From contig QPFY01000011.1 of assembly GCA_003665825.1 (NCBI GenBank), positions 310,001 through 374,000 on the forward strand: 64,000 bases of DNA. Reading direction: 5' to 3'. The notes under the pieces are model-generated. The model made no database searches. It had not been told where the DNA came from and saw only the letters and a program-made list of their open reading frames with translations. Source of the stretch: Microbotryum silenes-acaulis. Its lineage: Eukaryota; Basidiomycota; Microbotryomycetes; Microbotryales; Microbotryaceae. Below are positions 1-10,271 of the stretch, piece by piece; position 1 is the first letter of the stretch; every line of letters begins with the position of its first letter. The position numbers were made by a program, and so were the translations under genes.

Positions 1-516
1 GAGCTGAGACTGGGCGTAAAGCGATCTCTTTGTTCGCCACAGGCCTTGGCCGTCGAGAATATTCTGCATGAAAATAGTTTGAAACCAGGCGCCAGCAACC
101 ATCTTCTGCTCTAGAGTCAAGTCGGATGCTTGTCGGCGGTTGGGCTTTGAATCCAACGTCTCTTGATCTATTGGCTTGCGGTTGTGCGCCCCGTCGTAGG
201 GAACATTGTCATCGAGGTTCCCTTTGACCAGGGGCGACGATCTCGCAAACGACGAAGACGAGCCTGGTGTACGACTGGCAACCCTACCTTGCGGTGGATT
301 GCGTCTTAAAGCTTGTCCGGCGATTGAGGACTGTAGAGCCTGAGCCTTGGGCTGGGGCGTCTGCAAGTGTTGATACGACCCATTGAATGCCTGCACGCAA
401 GTACCGAAACCTGCTTGAATGCTACTCACTACGCCTGGAATGATGCTTTCGTCATCATCGTCCATGATGCTGGTCGCTACCTTGTTGACAATGGCGACAG
501 GTGCGGCCCCAGTCAT
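1..516 (-). CDS. Unknown protein, partial (runs off left edge)
   Basis: The minus strand is open for 172 codons from an ATG at 516 down to base 1, with no stop, so the 3' part lies outside the window. I do not recognise the protein. The start reads MTGAAPVAIVNKV, followed by an acidic patch (MDDDDES), a Ser/Pro/Gln-rich middle with no obvious fold, and a more hydrophobic stretch near the edge (MVAGAWFQTIFMQNIL). The chosen ATG is the outermost codon of a 19-bp inverted repeat whose other copy supplies the ATG of the divergent gene at 2552. The frame is also open a short way upstream of this ATG, so the start is not certain. It could be passenger cargo of a transposon or a host gene. Confidence 0.4.
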   Translation of the reverse strand, partial: MTGAAPVAIVNKVATSIMDDDDESIIPGVVSSIQAGFGTCVQAFNGSYQHLQTPQPKAQALQSSIAGQALRRNPPQGRVASRTPGSSSSFARSSPLVKGNLDDNVPYDGAHNRKPIDQETLDSKPNRRQASDLTLEQKMVAGAWFQTIFMQNILDGQGLWRTKRSLYAQSQL

Positions 517-532
517 CAGCAACTTTGCCACT
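514..532 (+). repeat. Left 19-bp inverted repeat
   Basis: The sequence CATCAGCAACTTTGCCACT is the exact reverse complement of 2536-2554. The match stops at both outer edges. Read on the minus strand, the repeat ends in the ATG that opens the left gene. Confidence 0.75.
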
Positions 533-535
533 CGC

Positions 536-740
536 GCTTTAGTGCAATTTAGTGCCATTTAGCGCACTTTAGTACCAAAAGCGCACTTTTAGTGAAATTT
601 AGCTCGTTTTCTATAATCTCCGGTGGGTCGCTAAATGACACTTAAAAGGCAGTTAACTTAAGTGCACTTTAGTGCACTTTGTGCCATTTAGTGGCTTCCG
701 TGCCATTTAGTGCACTTATAGTGCTTTTGCAACAACAACC
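536..740 (+). repeat. Left subterminal array of TTTAGTGC/CATTTAG motifs
   Basis: About ten degenerate copies of GTGC(C/A)(A/C)TTTAG(T/C)GC lie within some 200 bp, several overlapping in semi-palindromic form such as GCACTTTAGTGC. A similar array occurs inside the right inverted repeat. Such arrays usually act as transposase binding sites; that role is inferred here. Confidence 0.65.
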
Positions 741-2454
741 TGATTTCAGTGCTATTATGTGTATAAGCGCTTGAGCGATCAATGCCTGGTAGTACTGGTA
801 TATGCTTGCATTTCACTCATGATTACGCAGTGCTATGCACTAGGCTACTGCCAGCCAAATAATCTATTCTGAGTCCTCTTACGTATCTTTCGGCGCCAAG
901 TGTGCCTAAGTGCCAGGCCTCCGGGCCTGCCTCGAGCGAGTCTTTGGCCACACTGCTTCGCCGCCTGAAAACGGAAGCATAACCACCCCTGCTGCGGAAA
1001 CAACTCGTGTATGTCGCAACATCTGGTGATTGTGACTCACCTGAGAACTCCGCAATCGGGGGCATCACCTTTTCGAGAGACACGCGCGCCTAATGATGGG
1101 ACCAGTAGACGAACGTTGGGTCGAATGTCAGAGGGATAAAACTGATATCCGCGGAAATTCCTCTCGACTCACCGCAGCATAAGCGTAAGAGTGTAAGATA
1201 CTAGACCAAAAGCCAGGGCTTGGTTGTCCGGCTGCGCCGCATTGAGGGAGGCCAGCTTTTGGCTCTTGGCGCAAGCTGGGCGGCGAGATCGTTCAACAGT
1301 GAGCTTGACACGTCGTCTGGCTTCCGGCCGAACTGGAAAATTCTCTGCAGTGATGCAAACACTTACCAGCCAATTCCTGCTCTGGACAATAGTATAACTG
1401 CTTCAAGCTCACCCTAAAAGTGGGGCCACAGCAAAGTTCCAAGAACCCCTCCCAATATGGTCAGCGTTGTGTTTGTTTTGACCGCGCATTGGTCCCGCCG
1501 GTCGCTGGCGGTGTCTTTGCCGGCGGCTTGTAACGCCTCAGCCGTACCTTTCAATGACTGTGCCATACAGTGGACTCACTCGAAAATAGCCAGGGGGAGA
1601 TTGAAAGGTGATGGTGGAGGCAAGAGGGAAGAAGGGTGGGGATCGCGAGCGGTGGCAGTGAGTGGGAGGAAGGAAAAGGAGGTTCGCGCGATTGAGAAGA
1701 CCCCCGAGTCCTTGCGCAACGGACTTGGTAAACAACACGCGACCGTGGCCTAATGCGAGTCACTTGGCCGCGACGGCGCTTGCGCTCACGTCCTGGCGAA
1801 GGCCCGGCTCACGCCAGTTGGCGCGCCGGGCGCGGCGATCGCGCCCCATGATTTGTCTAAGTCCCACTCTGTCCGCAGGCGCAGGAGGCGCATTTCCTTC
1901 TTCCGTCGCCGCACAGCAACTTCAATCTTCGACACTCGGTTGAGGATGTTTTACGATCGGATGTTGGGCAGGTGCTATTTGGACAAATGGAGATCACGCC
2001 GGCATGGCATATCCGGAATGTTGTGGACATCTGGAACGACCAGTTGACTGTAAATCTGTAAACTTGTGAGCATGTATGTTATCGCTCTGGGAGGGTATTT
2101 AGCATCAAAATTCTACGTGATCAGAGAACACCTCAGAGTCGCGGGAAGGGGAAAGGGAGGGCGGCGCAAATGGATCTGTCAGAATAGCCCCTGTCATGAG
2201 TTTGGTCAATTGAATCAGTATAGCTTCAGTTCTGGTAGGAGAGTATTTGGTGATATTTTTGTAATACTGCAAACATGTGTCAAGAGCAAATCATGTCTTT
2301 ATGTATCTATTGCAGGTCGAGTACTTGGTATACACCTAGAGTTTGTAATAGGAAGAATAGCAACCAAGGTCCTGACATTGTTACACCTCACCCCAGCACT
2401 CCTCCAAATTTTAAGTGTCAACTTCATCAAACTTTGCTAAGTTCATCAAACAGT

Positions 2455-2535
2455 GCCAATTTTAGTGCCATTTAGTGCCATTTAGCGCACTTTAGCGGTT
2501 TAGCGGCTCGAGATTTATTTAGTGGCGTTTAGCAA
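2455..2535 (+). repeat. Right subterminal array of TTTAGTGC/CATTTAG motifs
   Basis: Four to six copies of the same motif seen at 536-740 lie directly inside the right inverted repeat, followed by TTTAGCGG variants. The copies run in the same direction as on the left, not inverted. Confidence 0.6.
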
Positions 2536-2554
2536 AGTGGCAAAGTTGCTGATG
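2536..2554 (+). repeat. Right 19-bp inverted repeat
   Basis: The sequence AGTGGCAAAGTTGCTGATG is the exact reverse complement of 514-532. Its last three bases are the ATG chosen for the plus-strand gene that follows. Confidence 0.75.
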
Positions 2555-3390
2555 CTGGACCCGGACAGGCAACGTGAGGCATCGACCGCCAAGGCCGTAC
2601 TCTACCTCCAACCTACTAAATGGGCGGCCAAAGAGTTACGTTGCGGTGCGGGAACGGTAAGCCTTTCCAAAGCCCCGCTACCAGCTCCTTCGAGTGCGAT
2701 TCAGCGTTGTGGCCATATGTTTTGGCACCAAGCTGCTTACAACATCTTTCTCCCTCAGGGTGGGGTCGACATGAACGATTGCTCCTTCGAGGCCGAGGAT
2801 GATTTTCAGAACGACCTTCTATACGAGATCTTTGTTCAGATCGTCGCCGGCATAAGGAAAGAAGAATCTGCTGTCTTCCAATGGCCAAAGGAAGGTCTCG
2901 ACCCGAACGACAATGATCATCGCGAGCTTGCATTCGCTCTTTTGACTCATGCATATGCCGGCGTAAGTTCCTCAACTGTTCAGCAATGTCCATTTCAAAC
3001 TACCAATCATATCGTTACATTCTTGCTATGACGGATCAGGTTCGGTATGCCATGCAGGTCCTTACGCCGCCCCCATCGCTCCCCGAATCGTCCGACGCTG
3101 GCAGAAATGCGAATGTGGCGAAGCAAACCGTAGCGCTCTGGCACGAGTTCTCGGCCACTCACTATCAGGGTCCCGTCATGGCCATACTGCGTAGGCGTCG
3201 TAGAGAAGGCTCTGGGCCTTTTTACTCAGAAGCTATGCAAGTACGAGTCACCAATCGAGTACAGAACAGCGTGGAAGTAGCACTCCTCGAGGAGTATCGA
3301 GGGCCCGGGGTTTCTAGGCGGGGAACCAGTGACGAGATGAGGATCACAGCCCAACGGGCTTGCGACTTTGAAGAGTCTCTCTTCACTTGA
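2552..3390 (+). CDS. Unknown spliced protein next to the inverted repeat
   Basis: Two exons are supported: 2552-2962, then a 77-nt GT-AG intron, then 3040-3390. The reading frame stays open across the junction (THAYAG / VRYAMQV). A 48-nt in-frame stretch (2657-2704, GTAAGC...CAG) may be a further intron without a stop codon. I do not recognise the family. The middle is acidic (SFEAEDDFQNDLLYEIF), then comes a helical region (AFALLTHAYAG, QTVALWHEFSATHYQ) and a basic RRRRR patch. The frame also extends upstream to 2522. The gene is divergent from the one at 1-516, sharing the same 19-bp leader, and it ends where the Plavaka motif array begins. It may be transposon cargo. The 3' exon end after about 3240 is uncertain, as GTACGAGT could be another donor. 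Confidence 0.4.
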
Positions 3391-3439
3391 CTGTAATATA
3401 TGAGTGTAACATAGGTTTATAATGACAACAGATCAGGGG

Positions 3440-3610
3440 CTGCGAAGATAAGACTGCCTAAACAGCCGCTTAAAACACGGTCTGTGGTTCGGATAAAGTC
3501 GCTTTAGGACCGCTTTACGCCGCATAAGAGGGCTTACGGACCGCTTTGCGTATGCAAACAAAGCGCGCGAGGAGTCTTAAGCGCGCCGTAAGAGTCCCTT
3601 ATCTATTAGC
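3440..3610 (+). repeat. Left subterminal motif array of the Plavaka element
   Basis: A cluster of short related words (CCGCTTAAAA, CGCTTTAGG, CGCATAAG, GCTTACGG, CTTAAGCGCG, CCGTAAGAG) lies in about 170 bp without coding potential. The reverse complements of these words make up the array at 10000-10215, as expected for the two ends of one element. Confidence 0.55.
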
Positions 3611-3808
3611 TCTTGAGCGTCGACTATCGAATCACGCCGACGCGGTCACGTGGGCATGGCCAGTGGAGTGCCGTCGCGCTCGCGTCAGACGTCAGCGCGT
3701 CAGTCACGAGTCGGTCCCGCGCGGCGTTGCAAGCAGTGTTTGTTGCGGACTCACACCCTCTTGACCTCGCCGCCAGCTTTCTGTCCCCTCTACAAACGAA
3801 CACCGAAA

Positions 3809-5034
3809 TGTTCGGCCGTCGTCGTCGCCCTGGACAGATCAGGCTGCCCAAGTTGAGGCCCCAAGACATGGAAGATCACCCTAGTGCGCGCCGGGCTCCC
3901 GGCCACGTGAAGATCAAAATCTACGGAGGCGGTCGAGTCGAGATTGCCAAGAACCCACCCCGACGCACAGCAGCAACAGTAGCAGCATCAGCATCCGCAT
4001 CCGCATCCGCATCAGCATCAGTATCAGTATCAACTCCGAATCCTCCTGAGCTGGCGGCACCCTTCATCGACTCGGCATTGGCATTCGCTGGCGACGCGTC
4101 GGATCCTGGTGATGACTTCGGGCTAGGTGAAGAAGACGGAGAAACATATCGATATGAACCAGACGGTGGGGCTATGTCCGAGGATGATGGTGGATTCGAG
4201 CAAGATTTTCATCATGTCACGTCTCCTTTCCTTGAACCCTGCCCACTCGAGATCTACGAGTCGCAAGACGTCGAGCAGATGACGCTCGACCAGCTCAGAA
4301 GCGAACTCGCCCCTTCCTTCACCCCCGCACACACACGCGAAAGGGTGAAAACGACGTATCTCTCTTTCCTTACGCGTGAGGCAAGACTGCGCAAGCTCGA
4401 ACGCCCTCGACTCTTCGTACAATATCAGTCATTTGTGATGGGCAGCAAGTGGCGACTCAATCCGCGCATCATCGAGGCCGAGGATGTGGAGAGCGGCAGC
4501 CCCGTGTTCACGATCGCTGACATGGTGGACCCGCGGCCGTGTGAGTGTGACCATGCCAAAAACCGACACATTCTGGTACATGGCGCCACCAGTCGCGTGT
4601 GCAGGGGCTGCTGGGGGTGCACTGGAAACAAGGACGGGCGAGGCCTCAGTTCACCTACATTCAAGAAAAGATACAGTAGAGTTAAGAGATCACACTTGCA
4701 CGTACTTCTCCTTCTGCTCCTTTGCGTCTTTGTGGCGTTGCCAAGCGTCTTGCTTCTTCGCTGCGTTGATTTGGCTCACACCGACAGCGACGTCGAGTCG
4801 CCGCCGCTTGTTGTTGGCCGCCTTCGTGTTCGCCGCCTTTCGTTTTTGCTGGGCTTGCGCCCTCTCCCGTCGGTCCGCCGGCGTGCCGCGGTCCCGCATT
4901 GTAGCAAGGCGCACAGACGCGGTGGCACTCGCTCGAGAAGGTCGAGAAGACATGTGAACAGATCGCTGGACAGGCACTGGGTGGAAGGGCTACGACCGAG
5001 ACAAGACGAGAGGCGAGGAAGGGACGGTGAGTGA
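3809..5034 (+). CDS. Unknown protein with a C-terminal Cys/His cluster (possible transposon passenger)
   Basis: An open frame begins at MFGRRRRPGQIRLPKL (3809) and is coding-like to about 4670. It contains a hexamer-encoded Ala-Ser run (about 3970-4035), an acidic middle (GLGEEDGETYRYE), a basic helical part, and a Cys/His-rich segment (CECDHAKNRHILVHG, then CRGCWGC) that could bind zinc. I do not recognise the family. The same frame stays open to 5034, but the last 120 codons are low-complexity Leu/Arg and overlap a more convincing minus-strand frame, so the true 3' end probably lies near 4670 or involves a splice I could not fix. It sits between the left motif array and the transposase. Confidence 0.35.
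4690..4953 (-). CDS. Small basic, Lys/Ala-rich protein (hypothetical)
   Basis: This is an 87-codon minus-strand frame starting at MSSRPSRASATASV. It is rich in Arg, Lys, Ala and Gln, holds a likely nuclear localisation signal (NNKRRRLD) and a helical, charged C-terminus (DAKEQKEKYVQV). It runs divergently from the transposase at 5331, with about 380 bp between, and convergently to the plus-strand gene at 3809, which it overlaps in that gene's doubtful tail. It resembles DNA-binding accessory proteins only in composition; no domain is recognised. An eight-residue longer start exists at 4977. Confidence 0.35.
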   Translation of the reverse strand: MSSRPSRASATASVRLATMRDRGTPADRRERAQAQQKRKAANTKAANNKRRRLDVAVGVSQINAAKKQDAWQRHKDAKEQKEKYVQV

Positions 5035-5330
5035 GTGAGGAGGAAGAGGGAGGGAGTCAAAAGGTGGTAAACAGAACGAGCGCGCGTGACACGTCGCATT
5101 TGTTGTTCGGTGTTTTTTTAGGGCGCGGTTTAGCGTGCGCCAACATATGCAGTGGCCCCTATGCTGCCACGTCGCGCCGCAACGCGCTAGCTGCGTGGCG
5201 TAGTTTTGGACAACTTAGCGCATTTCGAGAAAATACGCCTGCATTCAGGCTGTGTTTACGCGCGTCCCTTGCCTTCCTCCAGCTTCAGTCCACTCTCGCT
5301 GACAGTAGACTCGTCGTACAGGCCTTCGGG

Positions 5331-8300
5331 ATGTCGCTTGAACATGAAGGCTCTCGTTCGCAAATGAGTCAATTCCGATGCAACATTGCTGGTTGTCAGA
5401 GATCATTCCACCATGTGCGCAATCTCGAAGCACATTTGCACGTTCACGAAAGGCCCCGACCGCTCGACCGCGTACTACCCACGTCATCGGCTGCTGAACG
5501 AAGTCACCTCCAAGTTCTTAGACAACAGCGCTCTCGCCAAGAGTTCTTTCGCCGACGCCGCAGACGACAGAAGAACCTCAGAAACGGTTGGCCCGACTGC
5601 GACGTCGATGGCTTCAACTCGAGCGGTAGCGACTACGATGACGACTCCTCGAGCGACAGTTCATCAGACTCTGAGTATGATCATACCCTCGATGACCAGC
5701 CCGAGTGGGACGCTCGCCAAAAGAGAAAGTTTCGAGTAGAACAACCTCCGCTCGCAGGCTGGGCTCGCCGAGCCGACGGACAACTTTGTGACGAACACAC
5801 TCCGCCTCCAACGGTTCCGCATGCCCATTTGTTCGACCCGAACAACGTCTTTTATCCGTTCCAGGACGAAAAGGATTATCAGTATGCACTGTTGACTCGC
5901 TCAATGTCAATGTCTGAGTCTCTATTCAATGCGATGGTCACTTTCAACAACACGTTTCTTCAGGTATGTTCGGCCGAAGTTGTGGACGCTGGAACGGGGT
6001 CATATCCGCCATCTAAGTCCCGAGATATCACTCCGCAGGCGGACCATGCCTTCAGCAACAGGCTTCAACTCAGATCTACAATCGAAAAAATACCCTATGG
6101 TGAGCTTTGTACAACTGTTTTGAGCTCTCCAATCTTCCACCTAACTCTAAATCGTGCTCCTCCATTACTTAGCTCATCACACTGAATGACGCGAAGAAAA
6201 AATCATCGTAACTGCGGAGGACTTAGGGTGGTCGAATAGTGATGCTGAACTTCCATTTTTGCAGCTGGTAAGCGCTGCCAGTCCAGGACAGGGACACGAG
6301 CAGGTTCGAGCCGATTAACCTCGACACCTCTATTCACAGGAACATACGTTCCGACGTCGGGACGCGCATCATGTGCTCCAACATCTTCTCTCCAATCCCG
6401 TATTCTGCGGTCACCAGCATCTGCGGCCCATGAAGGTGTTCGAGGTCAAATCAAACGGTCAGGAGCAACGGGTATATGGGGCGCCCCATACCGCAGACAA
6501 AGCGTGGGAGATGCAAGTAAGCGCTGGATGGATGTTGAAATCGCCTGGCGCAAAGTCCATCAAGAGAACTGACTAGTAGCCGCCCGCAGGACACTCTCGA
6601 CGACCCGACCGATGTGGCCGTTCGCATTGACACCAGCTCGGATTCAACTGTCTTGTCGATCGGAACTGGGACTGCCTCGGCCCATCCTGTGTATATGTCT
6701 CTAGGGGTCAACGCCGGATTCCTCAAACGTGAAAACCATGGCGGTTTGGTCGTTATAGCTTTCCTTCCTAAAGTGGAAAGTGAGTATCGCCCCGGGCTTC
6801 TATTTTGCCAACGGTGGGCTGGCTGTTGCTAATGCTGTGGCATCCGCATCCCATTCAAATCCAAGGGGCGGACAAAGGCAATGACGAGATGTTCCGTATA
6901 TACAAACGCAGGGTGCTCCATCGAGCTCTAGAGTAAGCTGTCTCGGCTCGGTCGACGTAGCGGAGAGCTCTGATAGAATAGCTCGAATCCTACAGGATAT
7001 TGTGGGCTCCGATCAGACACCTTCTTTCAGGCCAACACCTCTTCCAATTTGCGGATGGCCACTATCGATACATCAGGGTGTACTTTGGACCGGTATCTGT
7101 TGACTATCTGGAGGCGTGTTGGCTTACATTCCTTGTTCAGGGCTACGTTCCTTGGTAGGTGGACGACAGCTAGCGTTTGATCGCCTGCAGAGTTGACTTA
7201 CATGGGCTCACTCTGTTTGCGCTGCTAGCTGTGTACAAGAGCCACTCAAGCTTCAAGAAGGCCCTGCCGCCCCTCGTACGAGTGCCGATGCCTACAAAGT
7301 CAGAAGGGCAGCAAGCCAGCTCAAGACAATCACAGCGCAGACAAAGGCGGCCAAAGAAGAAGGCTATCACCTTGGCAGGGTAAATTTTGCAGGATTTCCC
7401 CCTCAGCTCCTGTTCACTGAATCAGTCCCTTCCTGAGGCTCAGACCGTCTGGGATCATTTAGGGGTCAATGGGCATGAGCTCATGGTGGCTGATCCTCTC
7501 CACCAGCTGATCAAAGGTCAGTGTTGCTAGCCAAGACGGCTTCTCCTTTTCATTGATCCTTTCTTTCTCTCCTCGTCCTCTCTCATCAGGCATGGTGAAA
7601 GACATCACTATTGACGACTTGTTCATTGAGACATGCGCACAAATCGCCGCTGATGCTCATCCCAGGAGAAACAAGCAAAAACTCGACGAACTAATTGGCA
7701 GAATCGAGCTGAAGTAAGTTTGATTGAATCAATCAAGAACAAGCATGCGATCTGAGATGTCGAATATTGTACAACAGTATGCGTTTGATGCCCCTTCATT
7801 CACAACTGCGTCGCTTTAAGGACGGGTTTCAGCATTCCAACTGGACCGGTAAACATACGCGCGACTTGATGAAAGTGAGTGAATTCTTTCAACTTCATGC
7901 GTTTTTAATAGTAGCGTCGATCCTGATATCTTCTGCCGGGATCACGCAGATTTTTCCTGCCGGTGTGTGGGGTAAGTCGCGCCTCCAAAATACTACATCT
8001 TCGGACCGCAATGCTTGTGCTGACTGATTCATTCATATGCTTCTAAGCAGATGTTCAGATCATCGGAGACGACTACGAATCACGAACCCTCGTCGACGAA
8101 AACGCCCAAATTATGACACTGCTTTCCGTGCTAATTATGTACGCCACGTCCCTAGAGGCCACGGCCACGGCCGATGACGTAGACGATATGGATTTTGCGT
8201 ACGATGCTTACATGTTTGTGAGTCAATGCCCTCTGAACGAATTTTTGCATGCTTCAACTTACGTGACTTTCCGTGCCTTCGGATTTCAGCTTGCGAGAAA

Positions 8301-9826
8301 CACGTATGATCGATTTCGAATTGTCGACGGACAGGTCGAAAAATTGGGGTTCAATTGGCCCCGCCTTCACTCCGTATCGCACTACGCGGAATGGACCAAG
8401 AAGTGGGGCGTTCCTGTACACTCCGATACAAACACATCGGAGGTCAGTCTCTGATCTGATAGAATTCTTGAGCGAACGTTACACTGACCTACTGTATCGA
8501 CCCAAGCGTGCCCATATTGACTCGGTCAAGGTCGCGTATAGAGCCAGCAACAAGTGCAACACCGCTTCGCAACTCATCAACTACTCAAGACGAGCCGATA
8601 AAATCAGATCTTTGGAGAATGTGATAGATCTTGACAAGCTTGTGAGATCTACTGGAGATCGAATCATATTACCCATACCTGATCCAGTTCCACATGAGTT
8701 CCACCTTTCTGCGCGACCTTGTGAGTTTCCGGCCTGTAACTGCAAGTCTTGCCTACCCCTTGGCTGACTTTGAACCCATCTTCCATCCCATTCAGCCGGC
8801 AACAATCGATGCATGATCACGATGAACGAACTCCAGGTCTCTCTCCAACAGCCTCGCCTTCTTCAGCTCGTGCGGTCCACTGTCCACTTCTCTTTGAGTG
8901 TTCAACAGGCGTCAAACTGACGTATGTGGCACCTGGCCTTGTAGACAACATGCTACCTCCTCGAATTTGGACACTCAAGTGAAGAGGTCGAATCCTTGGA
9001 CGACGAGAAAGCAAAGTGGTATCACAGCTTCAAAGTCTCCAACCGCATATATCAGAACACACCGGAACAGACGAGGGATGACGCAGGTGAGCTGGTACTA
9101 GGAGAACGCTGCACTGGTCTCCTCAGCATACTGATTTGTCTCATGTACGCTCAGATATCATCAAACACGTCATACGAGCAACCTTTCGTTACAAGCACGG
9201 CAATCAGGATGGATACTGTACTCGCTTTGACTGTGTCTTTGTGCACAACTTGAACTACGGCCCAATCGGCAAATACCACAACCATGCGACTTTCAAGGAC
9301 AGAGCCTGGCACTTCGTCCTCCCTTTCACGATCTTCTGCTTGAGAGGTATTTTTACCTTGGACATAGGTGGCACTTGCCACGAGCTTTGCATTGGAGATG
9401 AATTTGAGTGGGTGAGTACTACTTAGTACCGTGCGGTGATCATGGTCGCTAAGTTCGAACACCATTACGAATCTGTCCTAATCCCCGCCTTTGCAGTGCC
9501 CAAACAGTGAACAAAATCTGGCAATCCTACAGCCGGTGCTGAAAAAGCGATTGAAAAGTGATGGGCAGTGTGTGCAACAAATCTTCCGTGTTCAGGACGT
9601 ATTGCGCCCCGCATTTGTTCAGCCGTTGTTAGGCCATGCGGAATTGGCACCCGACCTGGATTTTCGGAATGTGATGGATCAATGGAATGGGGAGTTTGTG
9701 GTGAATCTCGCCCAGGATCAACATGTTTTTCGTCACCTTGGGCGTCATTTCACCATAAACCTATTACGTGAAGCATTGCAGGGCACATTGCGGCCTGCTC
9801 GACGGCCTCCAGTGGCGGACTCATAG
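5331..9826 (+). CDS. Plavaka-like transposase, N-terminal C2H2 finger, many introns
   Basis: The protein begins MSLEHEGSRSQM, then has a C2H2 zinc finger (C-X4-C-X12-H-X3-H, residues about 15-37), an Asp/Ser-rich linker, and the Plavaka hallmark NVFYPFQDEKDYQYALL. Later exons carry further blocks I recognise from this family: FRRRDAHHVLQHLLSNPVF (6350s), VYMSLGVNAG...VIAFLPKVE (6690-6780), VLHRALE (6910s), DPLHQLIKG (7500s), RRFKDGFQHSNWTGKHTRDLM (7810-7870), FNWPRLHSVSHYAEW (8350s) and VKVAYRASNK (8520s). Plavaka enzymes belong to the KDZ superfamily of RNase-H-fold cut-and-paste transposases. The first exon ends at 5963; the last runs about 9497-9826. Most blocks are separated by short GT-AG introns. 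I saw no stop inside a recognised block, but I could not confirm every junction, so intactness is open. Confidence 0.78.
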
Positions 9827-9999
9827 ATTTTGCTGGAAAGTTATTTTTGTAGAAATTACGGTGTTATATGGACCAACTACTTCCTGAATATATGCTCCTT
9901 AGCCTCATTGAATAAAATCAAGTGAAGCGCCTTTTGATGGGATTTTAGCACAGAAACTTGTTGGGGTCAAGAAAGCAATCCGCCCGCTCGTGTGCAAGT

Positions 10000-10215
10000 A
10001 CAGGATTCGCAGTTACGTATGCGAAGTGTAAGCGAGGTCAAACGTTAAGCGCGCGTTAAGCAATCCTTAAGCAGGGCGAGTCATCGCAGCGCTGGCTATG
10101 CGCGGATTATGAGGTTCGCCCAATTCAGCCGCGCGCGTATGCGTCCTTATGCACATCTTATGCACCGTTAAGCGCTGTTAAGCGCGCGTAATCTCGGGCG
10201 AATCCTTAAGCGGGT
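10000..10215 (+). repeat. Right subterminal motif array of the Plavaka element
   Basis: A dense run of TTAAGCG, CTTAAG, CTTATGC and GCGCGCG words occupies about 215 bp with no coding potential. It matches the reverse complement of the words at 3440-3610. Confidence 0.6.
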
Positions 10216-10271
10216 TCGCGCGCGTGGCCATTTTGCTGCTGCTCCAGCTCGCCGGTGGTTTCCAATCAATT

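Larger units (their letters stand above)
514..2554. mobile_element. Candidate non-autonomous DNA element, 2.04 kb, with 19-bp inverted repeats
   Basis: The segment is bounded by perfect 19-bp inverted repeats (514-532 and 2536-2554). Just inside each end is a dense array of degenerate GTGCCATTTAGTGC-type motifs. The interior holds several short open frames on both strands (for example 823-1083 minus, 1457-1753 plus, 2066-2440 plus), none with a recognisable domain. Short terminal inverted repeats plus subterminal motif clusters are typical of transposase-dependent DNA elements. I found no target-site duplication: the flanks are ...CCCCAGT and CTGGACC.... Alternatively the segment is a bidirectional promoter between two divergent genes, because both outer repeat edges end in an ATG that opens an outward reading frame. 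Confidence 0.4.
3440..10215 (+). mobile_element. Plavaka-type (KDZ/CACTA-like) DNA transposon, approximate limits
   Basis: A Plavaka-like transposase gene (5331-9826) is flanked by two AT/GC-mixed arrays with mirrored motif orientation: GCATAAG, GCTTAAAA and CTTAAGCG at 3440-3610, and CTTATGC, TTAAGCG at 10000-10215. Two further candidate genes (3809 onward, plus; 4690-4953, minus) lie between the left array and the transposase. I could not identify exact terminal inverted repeats or a target-site duplication, so the ends are estimates. Confidence 0.55.

Noticed and set aside
4678..4692. A 15-base word (TAGAGTTAAGAGATC) shared with 31667-31681, each time just past the stop codon of a minus-strand gene.
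   Set aside because: A few 15-base matches are expected by chance in 64 kb. Two cases do not make a 3'-end signal.
6295..6330. B-box-like GGTTCGAGCC as part of a tRNA gene.
   Set aside because: No matching A box or acceptor stem could be folded around it.
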